Origin: Aplectana chamaeleonis
Lineage: Eukaryota; Nematoda; Chromadorea; Rhabditida; Cosmocercidae
DNA: 64,000 nt
Direction: 5' to 3'
Assembly (NCBI GenBank): GCA_029168955.1
Contig: JAPDOI010001567.1
Location: forward strand, 100,180-164,179
A model generated the notes under the pieces. It was not told the origin of the DNA, ran no database searches, and was given only the letters and a program-made list of their open reading frames with translations. Within the stretch, counting starts at the first letter, position 1. Each line of letters begins with the position of its first letter. Shown here one piece after another: positions 51,166 to 62,060 of this stretch. Both the position numbers and the translations under genes were made by a program.

Positions 51166-51743
51166 CACCATCCGTGCCATATGGATGAGCGAAAGGATAC
51201 CCGATTCGTGGAGACATACGATCATCGTACCTCTTCACATGAAGCTATCCGTCACGGATCCTAAGAACTACAGAGGAATCTTTCTACTTCGTTTCATGTA
51301 CAAGGTTTTAGAACGTATCATTCTCGAGCGACTTATCAAACATCGTGAAGGAACGACCAGAGATGAGCAAGCCGGTTTTCGACCTGGAAGATCGACCATC
51401 GACCACGTGTTCGTCGTGAGAAGAGTAATTGAATCGTGGCAGCGGTATTCGAAGCCATTACAGCTTGCTTTTTTGGACTTTGAAGCCGCGTTCGACTCTC
51501 CTCATCGAGATCGAATGCTCAATGCTCTGCGAGCAGATGGAGTCCCGGAAAAGTACGTTCGGTTAATCGAGGACATGAACAAAGGAACAACAGCAGCAGG
51601 TCGTACACCTGTCGGATTTACGTCAGCTTTCGAGGTGAAAACAGGAGTAAGGCAAGGAGTCGTTGCAGGACCTTTTCTTTTCAACTTCGCCGTTGATGAC
51701 ATCATGCGTAGAGTTGCAGAACAGTTTCCTGCGGATGTGATCC
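51166..51743 (+). pseudogene. RTE copy 2 reverse transcriptase, central part
   Basis: The open frame continues from [20 protein letters not shown] through [37 protein letters not shown], the catalytic [32 protein letters not shown], and stops at PADVIL where the minus-strand RTE begins. The YADD segment is lost at this junction. Confidence 0.85.
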
Positions 51744-51763
51744 TCACTCACTCACTCATCCCG

Positions 51764-53896
51764 TTAGCTGGCGGCTGGCGGAGCAGGATGACCTCTCAAC
51801 CAGTACACTGCTGTAGGTGCCATAGGAGCTCTTGTGGCCTGAACGATACGCTTCCATTCAGTACGGTTCGCAGCAATTAATCTAGCATTAAGGACACTGC
51901 ACCGTTGGGACTTCAGATCCGCCTCGACTTGCTTCAACCACGTCTTTTTCGGGGCTGCTCTTTCAACCTTCCACAGTGCAGGGCGCTCTCTCCATAACAA
52001 TCTGCGCGGAAGTCGGTTTGTTTCCATTCTGCATACTCGTCCGAACCATCGTAGCCTTCTCGTTCCGAATTTGTTCTTCGATCGTGGGCTGATGGTCGCA
52101 AGTATCTCGGATATCTTCGTTCCGCATTCGATCTCTTAAAGTTATCCCGAGGATTTGCCGCAAACACCGCGTTTGGAAGACCTCCAGCCTGCTGTAATCC
52201 GACCTCAGCAACGTCCACGACTCTGACCCGTACAGTAGGATTGGCACTATGAGCGCGCGAAACATCCGGATCTTTGTCTTGATTGACACATTACGCTTCT
52301 TCCATAAACACCAGCCCAGCGAAGCGAAAGCAGCCGACGCCTGCCCGATCCTGCACAGTATCTCCGATGTAGCCACTACCTTTCGCTCTTGCACCACCGA
52401 TCCGAGGTACTTGAACTCCTTGACTTGCTGAAGCTCAGCTCCCTCGAAGAACACAGAAGCACGTGAACCGTCCGACGTCATGACTTTAGTCTTCTCCTTA
52501 TTAATCCGCAGCCCATACGATTCCGCGATTTGTGCCATATCATTCAACAAAAGCGTGGCTTCCATGTCAGTATCGGTGAACACTGCACTGTCGTCCTGCA
52601 AACATCAAATCCGTGACAAAATCGTTATCGCCAAATTGGACTCCTCTTCTATTTTCAAGGTCTTTCTCATAATAGCATCGACCACGGTATTAAAGAGGGC
52701 GGTGAAATCACATCTCTCCCTGCCGGACGCCTGCATCGACTCTGAATTCTTCGGATAGCTTGTTTCCGACGCGGACACAGCTAGTCGAGCCTCTATAAAT
52801 TTCCTGCAGAAGCTTCACCATTTTCCTGGCATGTGTTCGCATTCCATCGATTTCCATAAGGCGGGCCAGTGCACGCAATCGAATGCCGACTTGAAGTCTA
52901 TGAAGGTGATAACGACGCGCTTTCCACAGCGAATCCTTTCCTCCATAACTTGACGAAGTGTGAAAATTTGATCGCTGCATCCTCGACCCGGACGAAAACC
53001 TGCTTGTTCTTCGCGACAGGTACTCTCCCGATGGCGTTGAAGTCTGGACTGGATAGTTCTCGTGAAGACTTTACCAACAATCGACAACAGGCTGATCCCG
53101 CGATAGTTTTTACAGTCCTCTGGCATCGCCCTTCTTATGGATAGGCACGACAATAGCCTTTTTCCAGGTAGACGGCACGCTCTCTGTCCGCCATATGCGC
53201 GTGATTAACTGATGCAACTGACGCAGTAGAACATCTCCTCCTGCCTTGATGACCTCAGCAGTGACATTGTCAACACCGGACGCCTTTCCATTCTTTAGCG
53301 ACTTGATTGCCGCCTTCACTTCTTCCGCAGTGTGTTCCGAGTCAAGCGCTGTCTCCTCTGGTACCTCGACTAGTATCGGTTGGGCCAGTGGTCCTTGTGG
53401 CGCATCGTGAGTATAGAGTTCACTGAAGGAACTGCCTCCATCGCAACAGACGCTCATCTGCTGATCGCACAAAAGACCCATCAGTATTCCTGATGGAATC
53501 GCTCATGGGTTTGGTCTTCTTTCTGAGACGGTTGAGTGTGTTGTACAATGTGCGATAGTCGTTCCTTCCAACTGCCTCCTCCACTTCGTCTGCTACCTTA
53601 TTCCAGTACGACTCCCGCTCTTCCTTCAACTTTCGACGAAGCTCCTGACAAAATTGCCGATACCGTCCGAAGTCCGTTAATTTCACTCGCTTCCGTTCGT
53701 CCACGAGACGGAGAGAATCGTCCGATATCCAAGGCTGCGTTCGCCGGCGAATAACAGGGCAGAGAGGCTCTGCGCATTCAAGAGCGACTTCAACTGTCTG
53801 CTTCTCGTGCTCGTCCACAGACAAGGCGTCTTCCAGAACCGCGAACCGATTCGACAGCGCGAGTTGAAATGTTTCTTTTGTTCCTGGCGCCATCAA
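51764..53896 (-). pseudogene. Reverse transcriptase of the second RTE family
   Basis: Fragments in order: LSNRFAVLEDALSVDEHEKQ and [77 protein letters not shown]; the catalytic TFIDFKSAFDCVHW; DAGVRQGEM; QDDSAVFTDTDMEATLLLND; EFKYLGSVV; LYGSESWTLL; LKQVEADLKSQRCSVL. Breaks occur near 53440, 53125, 52850, 52720, 52600 and 52000. An extra base lies exactly within the active-site FADD codons near 52600 (GCAGGACGAC). Confidence 0.82.
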
Positions 53897-54740
53897 GTGC
53901 TTGACCAGTCAAGTTTCTTTCTAGGGGCTCCTCACGCCTAGGTCGTCGTAAGCGAAGCTGCATTACAGCACCAAAGAGATAATGGCCGGATCCCCAATCA
54001 GGCCCTCTCTTGGCTCGAACATCTTTCAGCGATGCTCTAAAACGTGAGTTTATCAGCACGTAGTCCAAGGTGGCCACATCTCGTCCAGTTGGATTCCTCC
54101 ATGTTAACTGATGCTTCTTGGGGTGCCGGAATTGACTGTTACCGATGGCAAGCTCGGTGAACGCAGCGAACGAAAGTAGGCGTAGTCCATTATCGTTTAT
54201 TTCGCCCGCTGAACCTGCCCAACACTCCTTCCCAGCCTGTTCTGTCACTACCGACTCTTGCGTTGAAGTCACCCGCTACAATGGTGACATCGGTTTTCGG
54301 GATAGTGTTCAGCACGTCCTGGAGTTGGGTGTAGAACTCGTCCTTGTCAACGTCAGAACTTGGCTCCGTTGGTGCATAGATGGACACGACATGGGTCTTG
54401 ATTGTTCCGCTCAAAACAAGAACAGCGATCCTGACAGAAATCGGCTCGAATGAAACAACGCTTCCAGCTGCGCGACTGCCTAGCATAAATCCAACACCAT
54501 TGCAATGTCCGTCCTCACCGGAATAGTACAGCACCATCTTTTCGCTACTCTCCGGCACCTGAATGGGCACCGTTCCACATCCGCTCATCCTCAGCTCGGA
54601 AAGTGCAGCAATCGATATGTTGGACCTTGACAACTCTCTTGCTATTATCTCTTTCTGACCGACGCAGTGTCCCGTTCGCACATTCCATGCTCCAATCCTC
54701 AGCTCCTTCTTAGGTGTCACCAGTCGTCCTCCATTTTGGC
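53790..54740 (-). pseudogene. Endonuclease of the second RTE family
   Basis: ELRIGAWNVRTGHCVGQKEI, IAALSELRMSGCG (catalytic Glu), VVSIYAPTEPSSDVDKDEF, TIVAGDFNARVGSD (Asp-x-Asn), a frameshift near 54200, then GLRLLSFAAFTELAIGN, HQLTWRNPTGRDVATLDYVL and a degraded end RGPDWGSGHYLF where an SDH motif is expected (GSGH). So the terminal catalytic Asp is replaced as well as the frame being broken. Confidence 0.8.
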
Positions 54741-54757
54741 CAGTAGTTATTCGCTGA

Positions 54758-55860
54758 AAACAACGCAAAACTGCAAAGGATTGTGAACCTCGTTTCGAAG
54801 TATGCCGCAGCCTATGGACTTCGTCTTCGTCCCGACAAATGCAAGCAGATGTGGGTCTCTCAGAGGCCTTCAACGGGAGTTTGTGTGAACGGACAACGTA
54901 TCGAACTGGTGGATGATTTCTGTTATTTGGGCTGTTTGCTGAAGAACGATGGTAGTTATGCAGCGGATAATCGACAACGATGTGCGAAAGCTACGTCTGC
55001 ATTTAATTCTCTAACCAAGTGTTTGTGGTGTACCACCATCGCGAAGGAAGTCAAGTTGCGCGTCTACCTATCCGCTATTCGCCCTATCATGATGTACGGA
55101 TCGGAGACGTGGGCAGCACCGAAGACGCAGATGGAAAGGTTTGATTGCACGGAGAGGAAGCTTTTTAGGCGTTTGCTTGGATACTTCTGGCCACGTGTAT
55201 GCCATAACGAAGACCTTTACAAGGAAATCGACGCAGTAAAGTGTGCCCGAACGAGAATGGCGGCCCACGCGGCCGGCGTGCTTGGCAGGCGGCCGTCGCA
55301 TGCGCCGCCCTCGGACGAGTGTTGGATTTCGACGACGGCCGTCCCCTCTCCCACCGTCTGCAGAGATTGATCGGCGCAGTGCTTGCTGCCAGCCGGTGCC
55401 GGCCCCATTTGTAGTCGATGGCGGTGGGGACTTTTCGCATGCTCGTCCGAGAGCGGCGTGGGGGGCCAATCTCATTCGGACGCACCTTACACAACGCTTG
55501 GCACTAGGGAGGTGCCAGCATCTCCTAACGCCATCTCAAGCAGCAATGGAAAGTCGACTTCGACTGCTCGGGCATATACTGAGAAGAGCGGCGGATCGTC
55601 TCGTGCAACACGCTTCAAGAATGCTTCCAAATCCTGTCTGGAAACTGCCACCTGGGCGTAGGCGAAAGTTCTGGACGGATGTGGTTAAAGAGGATTCGAA
55701 GTTACTCGGCATCGAAAGACAGTTCAGGCGCGATGTTTCGTTTCGCAGGAAACGGAATAGTGACAGCTGGATGGAATGTGTTCAAATTGTGGCTGAAGAC
55801 CGTGAAAAATGGACACGGCTGACTACTAGGACGGCACACCTCGGTGAAGATGCGGAATGA
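54758..55860 (+). pseudogene. RTE copy 2 reverse transcriptase, last part, split by a MITE
   Basis: From [20 protein letters not shown] through [20 protein letters not shown] and [20 protein letters not shown] to KEIDAV, then the 249-bp MITE, then [40 protein letters not shown] and the stop at 55858-55860. Equivalent to residues about 368-645 of copy 1. Confidence 0.85.
55239..55487. mobile_element. TA-type GC-rich MITE, family G, copy 3
   Basis: AAGTGTGCCCGAACGAGAAT (55239) and AATCTCATTCGGACGCACCT-type end (55487), TA on both sides (55237-55238, 55488-55489). RTE copy 1 shows the unoccupied site (GACGTAGTACATGAACGC). GC-rich interior with GGCCGGCGTGCTTGGC. Confidence 0.85.
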
Positions 55861-55992
55861 CCGCGTCAGGCGAAAGCCAACCGATTAAGTCAAAAGTAAG
55901 TCAAATGTAAATAAACAAAGTTAAAGCGGGTGTAAATATTTAGTCGTGACAAGGTTCATTCAAACAAACCTAGTTGATGAAATGTAGCATTA

Positions 55993-56452
55993 AAGGCAGT
56001 GTTCACGATAAAAAATGTGTTTCAGTTTCCACTAAGAATGGGTAGTGGAGGGGTACACTGTAACGTTGACGTCGAAAGAACGCATGAGAACGAGCCAGGA
56101 AACGCTCCAAAAGAGCCCAAAGTTGCCACTTCAAGCGCAAGGCAAACCTCGAAAGCGCATTGCCCGCCCAACGACGTGAACGAATGAAAGCTTGTAATCG
56201 TGAGATGAGCGATGGTTTCCAGTCAATAGCCCCGTTCTTCCCTTCATTCCCAGCTTCTCTCTTCACTCAGGTCAGCTCGCATAGATCGGCTGCAAAAGAC
56301 GGATGTTACAAGCCTTGGACAACTCGTCCACCATGTTTCCATACCTCAATCTTTGAGCGACCATAACTCCGTTTCCAGAAGGTTTTCGGCCGTTTTTAAG
56401 ATAGGCAGAAAAACAGAAAAACGATTTTCATCGTGAACACTGCCTTTAAACA
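55993..56452. mobile_element. 460-bp TIR element with TTAA-like flanks
   Basis: AGGCAGTGTTCACGATAAAA at the left and TTTTCATCGTGAACACTGCCT at the right, with TTAA outside each end (cattAA|AGG and CCT|TTAAac), consistent with a piggyBac-type target. The interior phrase CATTCCCAGCTTCTCTCTTC and GACGGATGTTACAAGCC matches 59.5-59.75 kb in inverse. The same terminus occurs at 26471 and 27464. Confidence 0.75.
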
Positions 56453-57169
56453 AGAGAGCAAAGGATATTTTGAGAAAGATGAGAATCTGGCAAACATTTT
56501 AGTTTTAATAGGATCGATTTTTAATGTGACTTAAGGACCTTAAATCTCGTCCCAGTTTTACCCCGAAAACCGGGACAAAACCGGGATGAGTTTTAAGGTC
56601 CTTAAATCACATTGAACATCAAACTTATTGATAGTAAAATGTTTGCCCGATTCTCCTCTTTCTCTAAATGCTCTTAGCTCTCGGTTTTATTGGTGTTTTT
56701 AATCAACTAGGTTCATTTGAATGAACCTTATCAAGTCCGAAAAATTCCCTCCGCTCCAACTTAATTTGTTTACATTAAATTTCTACAGTGGATACATTGA
56801 AGGTATCTCATTTCTGCTTTCTTCCATCTTCAGTTTCAATCATTTTCTCCGCCCCGTTCTATAATAAAATACATTTTTTAATTAATATTGTGTGCGCGTC
56901 CACTCCATTGCGCGTTGTGTAGCTGCGGACAAACACCTCATCGCACGGCGAGCCTAGTCTATGAGAGATTACGGCATTCAAGGTGGATAAAACTCGGGTT
57001 TTCATGTACAGGGTACTTCGGAGGACGGCACGGTCATTCTCTTCTTTCAAAGGAACTTGCAGGCTTCAATTTTTACAGTTGGCTCTCTTATTAATTCACA
57101 TTCTCATGAATTAAAATCTATTGACTAGTTGTGACACTGACTGTGCTATCTGTACTTTTAAACTGTCGA

Positions 57170-57320
57170 AATAAAGCCTAGCCTGCTCGGATGAGTCCGG
57201 GCGGAGTAAGCAGCGGAGCGGTCGGTCATGGCAAAACATAACAGTGATAAGGAGATTTTGACATGATAAGCCAGATAAGCCTTGCTTCGACCTGCTCAAA
57301 TTGAGCGACATAGGCTATAC
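57170..57320. repeat. Dispersed repeat 'GCTCGGAT..GTCCGGGCGGAG', copy 3
   Basis: AAGCCTAGCCTGCTCGGATG to GACATAGGCTATACAA, matching 11355-11500. The best preserved of the three. Confidence 0.6.
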
Positions 57321-58026
57321 AACAGTTAGCTAATTTTTTTTGAACTTGAACGATATCTTTCCTGTGCGCTGTCTTTGTATCTTTGCCTCGAATAGGTAGC
57401 CACCCGCGTAATCAATGAACGTTGAACCAAAGCAACAGTCGCTACATGTACACGCTACATCAGTCCTTACTTGCTACAGAAGATAACAGAAGGGTGTTTA
57501 TTCCTTCATCAAAACAAACTTTGACGGCAACCATGAAATATTGCGAACACAACCTGCATCTCTATCTATAATTTGAATTCTTCAAGTGTTCGCCTCAAAA
57601 AGCGGAGAGGTAGACATTGAAAATCAGAAGAATAGTGTGCATTTTTTCCAGAAATTCGACAGAACATGCACTTCGTTCTTTTTTTGGTGTTCGGTTTAGG
57701 CACCCCCTTTGCCCTCTCTGCAACGTCCAATATGCACCCCCCTAAAGGTTAGCCGGGACGCGTGCCCAGCCCTGAGCGGAAGCGGCGTGGCCGCGCAGCG
57801 TGTATCAGATTGCCCCCCCACTGTCGTTCAAGTGATTCCGCCAGCCTACAGCCCATATTCCCGTGGCATCAAGGGTGAATAAGTCGAAATATGTTAGGAA
57901 TATGGGTATCAGGCTAGCAGAATCACTTCAGTGGCGGGGGCAACCTGATACAAGCCGGCTGCCGCGCCGCGCCCCCTTCCACACGGCTCCGCCAGGCTTA
58001 GTCATCTCAAGCTTGACGGTACACAT

Positions 58027-58643
58027 CAGGGGTGTGCGTTAATGTAAACTTGTTTTTTTTCGTTAAGCGCTAATCGGTAATTTTCGGAAAAAAACCGCGT
58101 TAACCCGTTAATACGTAGAATGATATCCTTTAAACCTCGCTCAAAAGCTCTATAATGTAGGGCATTCGCCGCAATTCGGATTGGTTTTGTATATGTGCAG
58201 ACAGATTTTATTCCGTTTCTCGGTTTGGTCTGTAGTGCGGTCCACCACATTTTGCAACCTCAACCCCCGCTCCCAGCCCACGTTTGGTGCCTTACTCGAC
58301 CACAAAGAAGTAGATTAGACCTCGCATTTCCTTTTTGGAACACGAAATGAAATTCTTCGATATTGAGAAAAAATAACTAAGTTAGATAAACAATGGAATG
58401 GGAAACATTGAGGTCTGCAATATGTTTCACAACATGTAAAAATGTTTCGACGTGCGCGGCCCCAAATTTGAAATTTGCCATTGAAGCATATCAATCAGTG
58501 CCGTAATTTCACCGCTATTAACGAACCCAAATTAACGTGATTTTAGAACTTTTTCGTTAAGCGTTAATCGTTAATTTTCCGAAAAAAAACCCACTTTAAC
58601 CCGTTAAAACGTTAACACGTTAACGTTATAACGCACAGCCCTG
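58027..58643. mobile_element. 617-bp hAT-type MITE
   Basis: Ends CAGGGGTGTGCGTTAA (58027) and ATAACGCACAGCCCTG (58643), flanks GTACACAT (58019-58026) and GTATACAT (58644-58651), an 8-bp duplication with one mismatch. Subterminal CGTTAA repeats (CGTTAACCCGTTAA) occur at both ends. Its terminus CAGGG(C)TGTGCGT is close to that of the 1.8-kb hAT element, so the two are relatives. No coding. Confidence 0.9.
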
Positions 58644-58654
58644 GTATACATTAT

Positions 58655-59040
58655 ATGGCAGCGGAAAAAGGCCATGGTGCGGTTGGCGGTAGATAGCACG
58701 GTTGCGTATCTTCCACTTAGCGTACTGTAATCATGGCTGGCTTGGCTCCAGGTTTGCCATCAATCGATAAAGAAAACCTGATTTTTCAAATACTTTCTTG
58801 AGTTTTTTTTGTCATTTTTTTGTTACTCCTGATTGTATCTTCAGTGAGGACTCTGAATGTATTGATGTCGTGTTTTGAAGAGAAACTTCCGTTTTCGATA
58901 TTTCTGGTGCTTCTTTCGTCTGAATTCGAGAAAAAAACTAGATTTAGATAGATCGATTGCGGCGTGATGTCCGCAAACATTGAACCAAATCAGCCACGGC
59001 CACAAGTTTCTCAGAGAAAATACGCAACCGCACCAACATC
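58655..59040. other. No supported gene
   Basis: Ordinary AT-rich sequence with T-runs. Nothing recognised. Confidence 0.3.
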
Positions 59041-59059
59041 TTTTTCTGTATATCCCCTA

Positions 59060-59225
59060 TTTCAGAAAAATGTTCACTTCCGTTTTTTGCACCCGTCTGC
59101 ACGTGTGTGTCGTGTATCCCTCTCCCGCACATTCTGCTCTCGTGTATCCCTCTCCCGCACATTCTGCTCTGTCTTCTCGCTCCGCACAAGCGCGCGAAGG
59201 AATGTAGTGAATTTTGAATCAAAAA
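59060..59225. repeat. Copy of the 33.69-kb unit with an internal direct repeat
   Basis: TCACTTCCGTTTTTTGCACC to GCACAAGCGCGCGAAGGAAT matches 33.7, 36.43 and 39.35 kb. It contains a perfect 36-bp tandem duplication beginning CGTGTATCCCTCTCCCGCAC (59109 and 59145). Confidence 0.7.
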
Positions 59226-59487
59226 AGAGGATCCCGGCTACACATTCTGGCTCTTCGCGCAATGTTCTCCGTCATTTGGAGTTCATGCTCCAATCCATAA
59301 TTCTGCACTCAGAGTCAATCTCAGAGACATTAGCACCTCATTCCAGAACTATGATTAATAAAACGCCTATCGAGTCTGGGGCCGCATCCGCTTGACATTG
59401 ATATGTGACTTTTAAAAAAGTTGCTCAAACTATTGGATGGAGACTCAAAGTGCTTTCACGTCGGCGTCTTGTTTGCATTTTTTTGTT

Positions 59488-59760
59488 GAAGGCAGTGTTC
59501 ACGATGAGAATCGTTTCTCTGCCTAACCGCCTATCTTGAAGACGGTTCCACTCGGATTCCAAAGATGTCTTTGGAATTTTACAAGACATTCTGGGAACGG
59601 AGTTATGGTCCCTCAAAAATTGAGCTAAGGAAACAGGGTGGACGAGTTGTCCGAGGTTTGTAACTTCCGTCTTTTGCAGCCGATGTATGCAAGCTGACCT
59701 GAGTAAAGAGAGAAGTTGAGAATGAAGGGAAGAACGGGGCTATTTATCGGAAACCATCGC
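59488..59760. repeat. One-ended copy of the AGGCAGTGTTCACGAT element
   Basis: AAGGCAGTGTTCACGATGAG, then sequence inverse to 56100-56430 (CGGAGTTATGGTCCCTC, CGTCTTTTGCAGCCGATG, GAATGAAGGGAAGAACGGGG). The other end is not found, so the copy is truncated. Confidence 0.7.
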
Positions 59761-60738
59761 TCATCTCACAATCTAGATCATTCATTTGTTCACGTCGGTG
59801 GGCGTGGAAAGTGCATCTGGGTGTGACGAGCTGACGGGTGTCTATACATTCCATCCGATGGCCAAAATCGCGTCGGATCGGATTTTCGGATAATGCCGAT
59901 TTTGCAAAACCGACTCATCGGATAAAACGGATACTGGCCCAAACGAGAATTTCGGATAACGGATCCTATCCGAAACGAGAATTTTTGAGCGGATCGGATA
60001 TCGGATATCCGACCGGATAAAATCGGCTCCATCGGATAATTCGGATGAAAAAACGGATGAGAAAAATTTTCAGTAGTACCGAAGAGTCAACTCCGTGTAT
60101 TCAAGCAAATACAATTCTAGAGCCAAATATAATCTTCATATATTATTCGTAGAAACAAACAAAACACCGGTTTTGGGAAATTTTAAAGCAATAGTTGACA
60201 TGAGAAGTTGGACCGGTACTAGTAAACCTTCAGGGCTGGAATTCACCAAACGATAACCGCGTTTTAGCCAAGGTTTGAGGCCGATCGATTTGCACACGAT
60301 GTACATAGCCATGGCTACGCTAACCATGGTTGAAACGTGGTTAGCGTTTCGTGAGTTCCACCCCAGATTGGAAAAAAAATTACAACAAACTATCGTGGTG
60401 ACCATAAAACAAGACATATTTGGAGATCTTGGACTGATATGGTTGCTTTAATCGTACAGCGCATTTGAAGACATGCGTTCAGTCGACTATTTCGGTGTCT
60501 TCTTCCGGCACATCTTCCTCTCCGAAAGTAGATCGTCACTATCCAAGTCAGCTTTATCATAATCGGGTTTGACCTCACTGCGCCTATATTACTTTTCGAT
60601 GAGACTACATGTTAGTACAGAGAAAATTTAGAGGAGTCTGACAATTGGAAAGTAATGTAGTGCAGCGAATCCTGGGCAATCGAATATTTGGGGCCGCATT
60701 CCTCGCAACCTTGAGTCGGCCGCGGCACCTTCCGCTGC

Positions 60739-61614
60739 CAGGCTAAAGGCCACAGCGGTGGTCCGGGTCGTTCTGAACAACGACCCCCTTTAGAGGGACA
60801 TTTTTCGGCTAAAAAACGACCCCCTAGAAAGGGTAACAAATTGGTAAGACTTTACTGACTCGTTTCATTTTGGAGGTTTTGACAACTTTTGGGGCCTCAC
60901 CATTACAAAGTGGATGAATAGGGTTCCATGCGCTGCCAATGTTGAAAAAATTCAGCCAGATGGAAAGCTAAAAAGCATATCAGAAACCGGAAAAATCTTG
61001 TGGTCCGGTGGGGCTCTCGGACCACCGTGGGACCACCGCACTTTTGACCGGCCATAACTCGGCTCAAAATCGATTTTATGAGCTCATCTCCGGAAGCAAA
61101 TGTTTTCTAACATCTTTCTACAGTTTCCACTTTTTCACTATGTCATGTATATAGACGACCCTTTTTCGATTTTCGGGCCGATTTTTTCAATGTCCAGAAG
61201 GGGGTAGGTGAAGTTCAGTTTGTGAAAAAGTTTTGGCAGTCGTGGCCCAACGAGTTCCGAAGCGATAAACACAGTCTTCACTTCTATCGGATTTTGCTAG
61301 AAAACCCCGGAAGCAATGTTCTAATCTCAGAATGTTGTAGTCGAGATAATGTTGGAGCTAGTACAAGCTTGATGATTTACTCTATTTTTTATTTGGAAAC
61401 TGCTCTTGTTCCATCGATAATGTTTGCCATTCCATGGTAAACAATCATGCCCCCAAATAATTTTACCTCAAGATTCAATTTTTCAGCGATACAGACATTA
61501 TTTTAGGTGAGTCGAGAAAAATAACGACCCCCCATGAATTTCAAGTTTTTTTCCAAAAAAATAACGACCCCCCGGTTCCACGGTGGTCCGCGGACCACCG
61601 TGAGCTTGACCCTG
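60739..61614. mobile_element. 876-bp hAT-type element
   Basis: Ends CAGGCTAAAGGCCAC (60739) and GCTTGACCCTG (61614), with GCGGTGGTCC / GGACCACCGTGAGC as inner inverted blocks. Flanks TCCGCTGC (60731-60738) and GCCGCTGC (61615-61622), 8 bp with one mismatch. The left copy of the composite repeat (about 30.57 kb) has the unoccupied site. Internal motif AACGACCCCC occurs in both orientations near the ends. Confidence 0.85.
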
Positions 61615-61924
61615 GCCGCTGCTCGCGCAGGAATTCCAACAGTGGAAACCAGAAACCTTGCGAGGTAACCAAAATGAGGCGTAAGCGAAAGGCTCTGGCC
61701 ATACACAGCACGAAACATAGAAAAGTTCGAGCACAAGCTCTAAGAATCATTTCGGATACTCTTTTCAATGTTAGCGTCCGGAAAAAGGTGGTTGACTTCA
61801 CAAAACCTGGTAGAGTTTCCCTCCTTTCAAAATACGAGTAGTTAGTGACCCAGAGGTTTGATATTTTTTACAAAGTTGTTTTTCTTAGTGGGCTTATTTG
61901 ACAGATATATATCTAACATCGACA

Positions 61925-62060
61925 TGGACCCTGAAGAGACTTTTCGTTCCCCATTGGAGGTTGGCCCAAACTCGGTGCACCTATGTTATAGCATACGGCA
62001 CCGAGTTTGCGCCAACCTTCAACAGTGAACGCGAAGTCTCTTCAGGATCCATGCCGACGT
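61925..62060. repeat. Hairpin MITE of the 'GCAAACTCGGTGC' family, best copy
   Basis: CCTGAAGAGACTTTTCGTTC and GCGAAGTCTCTTCAGG are the outer arms, GGCCCAAACTCGGTGCACC and GGCACCGAGTTTGCGCCAACC the inner arms, and TATGTTATAGCATA the centre. About 130 bp. Confidence 0.8.

Larger units (their letters stand above)
51744..54757 (-). mobile_element. Second RTE family, nearly full length, minus strand
   Basis: A 3-kb element inserted in the opposite orientation inside RTE copy 2. The 5' end is at about 54757 and the 3' end at about 51744, where a (GAGT)n tail (ACTCACTCACTC on the plus strand) supports the orientation. The order is endonuclease then reverse transcriptase. At least five frameshifts. 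It differs clearly from RTE copies 1 and 2 in sequence, so it is another family. Confidence 0.85.
47500..55905 (+). mobile_element. RTE-clade retrotransposon, copy 2, with three nested insertions
   Basis: Same leader, endonuclease, reverse transcriptase and 3' end (GTCAGGCGAAAGCCAACCG) as copy 1. It is interrupted by a 1.8-kb hAT element (49360-51158), a second RTE on the minus strand (51744-54757) and a 249-bp TA-type MITE (55239-55487). About 70 bp present in copy 1 around the YADD motif are missing at the minus-strand insertion. In-frame stops also occur at 48895 and 48994. Confidence 0.9.
46885..57774. mobile_element. 10.9-kb hAT-type element containing an RTE element
   Basis: Ends CAGGGCTGGGCACGCGTCCC (46885) and GGGACGCGTGCCCAGCCCTG (57774) are perfect inverted repeats over 22 bp, flanked by AGCGGGAG (46877-46884) and AGCGGAAG (57775-57782), an 8-bp duplication with one mismatch. 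Subterminal blocks 47340-47610 and 56750-57040 are also inverted copies (for example TGCCGTGCGAT with ATCGCACGGCG, and GGATTGAAACTGAAGG with TTCAGTTTCAATC). No hAT transposase was found. The interior is RTE copy 2 with its own insertions, and a dispersed repeat at 57170-57320. Confidence 0.75.
46840..58019. mobile_element. Small TA-type MITE split by an 11-kb insertion
   Basis: CCGTCAAGCCTGCGATGACT (46840) and its inverse AGTCATCTCAAGCTTGACGG (58019) are the ends, with TA at 46838-46839 and 58020-58021. Only about 45 bp of the left part and 237 bp of the right part belong to it. The rest, 46885-57774, is a hAT-type element inserted into it. The right part forms a further palindrome around AGTGATTCCGCCAGCC / GGCTAGCAGAATCACT. 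Original length about 280 bp. Confidence 0.7.
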
